Below are positions 60,900-64,000 of a stretch of 64,000 nucleotides of DNA, one piece after another; within the stretch, counting starts at the first letter, position 1; the number at the start of each line of letters is the position of its first letter. Origin of the DNA: Dendrophyllia cribrosa (lineage: Eukaryota > Cnidaria > Anthozoa > Scleractinia > Dendrophylliidae). The notes beneath the pieces were generated by a model. The model did not search any database. It was not told where the DNA came from and was given only the letters and a program-made list of their open reading frames with translations. The stretch covers positions 16,174,139 to 16,238,138 of the forward strand of contig JAJLRJ010000006.1 of assembly GCA_024195265.1 (NCBI GenBank). Reading direction: 5' to 3'. The position numbers and the translations under genes are program-made.

Positions 60900-63035
60900 C
60901 GTGATCTAGGATTTGGGAAAGAGTGTTTTCAAGTTACATTCATTTTGCTCGCGACCGCTAAGTTCACTCCCTTCCTCCATGTTTTGTTTTTCTTTTTGCA
61001 AGTGCGCGTTCGTTCCAATCCATTTCTCTTTTTCATGCTTAGTCTCCCTCTGGCTGCGTACGCCGAGTAACTCTGGTTCGGAGATTTGCGCCCCCACCGC
61101 CCCACCCCCCCAAAAAAAACTTGAACCTTCCATTTACAATTTTTATGGTTGTCTCTGAAAATAGTTATCAATTAAGTGATCAGGTCTGAAAATTGGTATC
61201 GATTCAGGGATCAGGTCCAGGGAAAATTACACATTTCGAACTGGGTAAGAGCTTTGCAGTAGTCCTTGGACTTCTCGTTAGTATATTGATTCATTTTAGT
61301 TGATTAGGTCTCCTTCTGTGAGATCCAACGAAAAACCAGCAGGATCTTCGTCCACGGTTTTTGCAGTTAAACAAGTTTGATTGTTTCAAGCGGGGTCGGA
61401 AATCTTGAAAGGAGCCCCAAAAAGGTACCGGAACCCTGATTTGTGGGTGTGGCTCCCATGAATTTTTACTCCTAAAGCCTGGTTTCCATATGATCGCTAC
61501 GATCGCTGAAAAACGTTCGGCGCTTGCAGCGAAATGGACTAAGCGACTCTCCAGCGATTATGTTGAAGGGAGTACTTATTCTTTTTGGTGCCCGGGTATA
61601 GATTTTACGGTACAGAGATAGGACAAAAATGTCGCGCAATCTTCGCATTCTTATGAGATATCCAGATAAAAAGTGACGTGGATTGGACGATAAAATTAAT
61701 ATCCTCATTGCTAAAAACCTAGCCCATGTGCCGAGTTGCTCGGTAAGTTGAGGTGAGCTTTACCTCAGTATTACATGACGTTAGCCAGCCCGGAACAGGC
61801 TAGATTTTCGGCGGGAAGTTGCCGTTTTAAATATGGGGCTCAAAAGAACAATTCTTTGAAGGTCTTTCCAGCATTTAGTTTCATACTTTTTTGTGCTTAT
61901 GTAGCTTCGTACTCTGCTGTACCTGTTTAAGCCATTTCATTTACTGGAGGACCGGTTTGCTCGGAAGCGAAATTTTTTGCTGGCCCAGACAACGCGACTG
62001 CTTGCAAAAAAGAAATCATTACCTCGATCAGGTAGCAACTATGAACTCCCCATGTAAATATTGCAGCTTTCCTTTGTTCTGCAGGATCTCACCACAGTTA
62101 ACTTCCATTGACAGAAGGGTCTTCACTGATGATCGATAAGGCCTGACTCTACCAGAAAACTCGTAAGTTCTGATAACTTGTTGATTTTCTTTTCAGACTT
62201 GCTTATTCAATTTTTAACACTTCATGAAAGCCGAGTGTTGAATGTAACTCTTGAATAAATAAGTCAGTTTTGCCTCGCCAGACAATCAGCGTACAGTTGA
62301 CAGTAAAAAGCTTACGGTGGAGAAGGGTGGCTGTCGTTAATTAGATTTGTAGAATGTCGATGAGGATACCTGGATTACCTTTGATTCTGTAAAAATGGGT
62401 TTTGGCAGTTGGCATAAATTGATCTTTTATCATTACACTTGACCGTAAAAAAAAGTATTCACGAGCAAAGTGCCTCACAACTGTCGGAGCTTAACCCGGT
62501 TTCCGTAGCAGTGAAGTGACTGTGAGTATTACTACTCCCCCCCCCCCCCCCCCCCAACTGGGATGTCAGTCTGAGAAGAAACATTTTTTTTTACATTTTC
62601 CCGAGAGAACATGCCCCCGGATCCCCTAGATGACTCGTGCTTTAGGGATCGATTTAGCCGCATCACTATTAAAATACGGTTAATGAAGGGTGCCCGCGTA
62701 TATTGACATTGGACTAGATTCTGCTAACATTAAATAAAAAATAAAATAAACTAGAATTTCAGTGGAATCCACGAGGTGGCTCTTACTTCCACTGTTTCCG
62801 GATCGAATTGGAATTTGGAAATGTTGGTTCTGCATGTTGGTTAACATGTAGATCCAGGAAAAAACTACAGAGCAATCCAAAAAACGAATCTGCAAGTACA
62901 GAAGCACTGGTATAATTTAGTAAGTCGTCCCTCGCAAGCAGCAATAACTAACAAAAAGCACATGGTTGTTTCATACAAAGAAAATTCAATGTCAATCAAG
63001 GAATTGACTTGCGCTTACAATGACACGTTTTACCG
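60900..63035. other. Upstream of seipin; no further gene recognised
   Basis: Holds the seipin promoter region. Features seen: a diverged GGTACC-type repeat (61395-61476), a truncated repeat starting GCCTGGTTTCCATATGATCG (61478), an 18-base-scale C run (62537-62556) and a GGTTTGCTCGGAAGC motif shared with 22588. ORFs up to 82 codons lack features. Confidence 0.4.
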
Positions 63036-63290
63036 CACTTGGTAGCGGCTTCACATTTTCCCGCCATTAACACTGGTTGCACATTTTCCCGCCATTGGCA
63101 CCGGTTACACGTTTCTGCGCTTGGCACTAGTAACACATTTCCCCAGTACTGGCAGCCGCACTGCGTCACTTTTTCCCGCCATCGTTGGCACAGATTACAC
63201 GTGTTTTCCCGCGCTTGGCACGAGTTGCGTCTTTTTCTTCGAGTTATGATTGGTTCATTGTTTCATTTGTACATTATGTTGTGATCGATC
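63036..63290. repeat. Degenerate tandem repeat ending in a MITE remnant
   Basis: A roughly 28-bp unit with TTTTCCCGCCATTGGCAC recurs about seven times with drift. The right part (CCCGCGCTTGGCAC, CGAGTTATGATTGGTTCATTG, TGTTGTGATCGATCAG) matches the interior of the 23143-23428 MITE, so the array probably grew from that element. Confidence 0.6.
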
Positions 63291-63654
63291 AGTGTCGTTT
63301 CTTCGGATTGAATTAATTTTACAGCAGTGAACAGAAACCGCTATGCTCCAAATGCTATAACCTAGCATGAAGTCGTGCTCTGGCCTGTGGCTTGTACTTT
63401 CTGTACATCGTAACAACAGCCGCTCCTCCGATTCCATAATTATGCTGCAGAGCGACTGAAGCACCATCGACCTGTCTCTTCCCTGCCTCGTCTCTCAGCT
63501 ACAACAGAGAAAAAAAAAAATGAAAAACAAAATAATGATTTAATAGTGGTAACCTCGTTCCCAAGGTCCCTCTTCTTTGAAAGTAACAACAATTCACCGA
63601 AGTGTAGGTGGCTTGTGGGGGATATTTACCGAACCGCGAAGGTATTGCTCAGAT

Positions 63655-64000
63655 CTGTAGCTTTCTAATAAATGGTCACACTTTAGAGTTTCATCCGCAG
63701 ACTCAGATGCTAGAACCACCCGTTAGAACCTTGTAATGCATAATAAACAGGACCACAGGAAAGTACTGTTCAGTTCATTTGAATGGTCACACTTTAGGAT
63801 TTCATCCACAGACTCAAAAGTTGTACAGCATAATAAACAAGGCCACAGGAAAGTACTGCTCAGTAGCTTTCATTTGAATGGTCACACTTTAGGATTTCAT
63901 CCACAAACACAGAAGTTAGAACCGCCTTGTTACGCATAATAAACAGCACCACAGGAAAGTACTGCTCAATATTGCTCATTACAGCTCAGAAGCTTTCAAC
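63655..64000. repeat. 107-bp satellite, second array (runs off the window)
   Basis: Three units of the 30905-31600 satellite, marked by AATGGTCACACTTTAG at about 63674, 63783 and 63878. It continues beyond the window end. Confidence 0.9.

Overview
This window is metazoan genomic DNA with long TE-filled introns, spliced host genes and no bacterial operon signals. The transposon mix suggests a cnidarian, most likely an anthozoan such as a stony coral. That mix is Penelope-like elements with hammerhead ribozymes, BEL/Pao, L1/Tx1-like and CR1/L2-like LINEs, an ISL2EU-type Harbinger carrying a YqaJ nuclease, and many foldback MITEs. The taxonomic call is inference; no diagnostic marker is present.

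Two host genes can be rebuilt exon by exon, both on the minus strand. A carotenoid oxygenase (BCO/RPE65 family) has three exons between 22381 and 17205 and gives an intact 505-residue frame. A seipin gene (BSCL2 orthologue) has seven exons between 60899 and 40420, gives an intact 616-residue frame, and spans 20.5 kb. A third candidate is a small intronless single-pass membrane protein at 32683-32225.

Layout. 1-2.9 kb: a foldback element and a mosaic repeat holding a MITE and an inverted pair of tRNA-like SINEs. 3.0-13.4 kb: a Russian-doll nest in which a dead BEL/Pao element carries two TA-flanked insertions and is cut short by an L1/Tx1-like LINE; that LINE contains a CR1/L2-like 3' end, which contains a further unknown insert. 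13.4-17 kb: tandem repeats, foldbacks and a 51-base G run. 17.2-22.4 kb: the carotenoid oxygenase gene, with a Penelope-like element (PLE) in its second intron. 22.4-32 kb: MITEs, two further copies of the 0.5-2.9 kb repeat, PLE insertions and a 107-bp satellite. 32-40 kb: the small gene, MITEs and a 1.9-kb TTAA-flanked palindrome. 40.4-60.9 kb: seipin, whose introns hold a TTAA palindrome, a 2.4-kb inverted PLE dimer inside a (TA)n tract, a complete 4.9-kb ISL2EU element and a foldback transposon invaded by a LINE. 60.9-64 kb: seipin upstream region and a second piece of the 107-bp satellite.

The most notable theme is that PLE sequences at four loci form inverted pairs or composites, and carry three structurally different hammerhead ribozyme types with very short stem III. 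The most complete mobile unit is the ISL2EU element, which has matching 63-bp terminal inverted repeats, an AT target duplication, a THAP/DDE transposase and a SAP/SWIM/YqaJ protein whose frame needs a GC-AG intron. Several insertions can be proved inside the window because an empty site survives in another repeat copy or because reading frames resume exactly.
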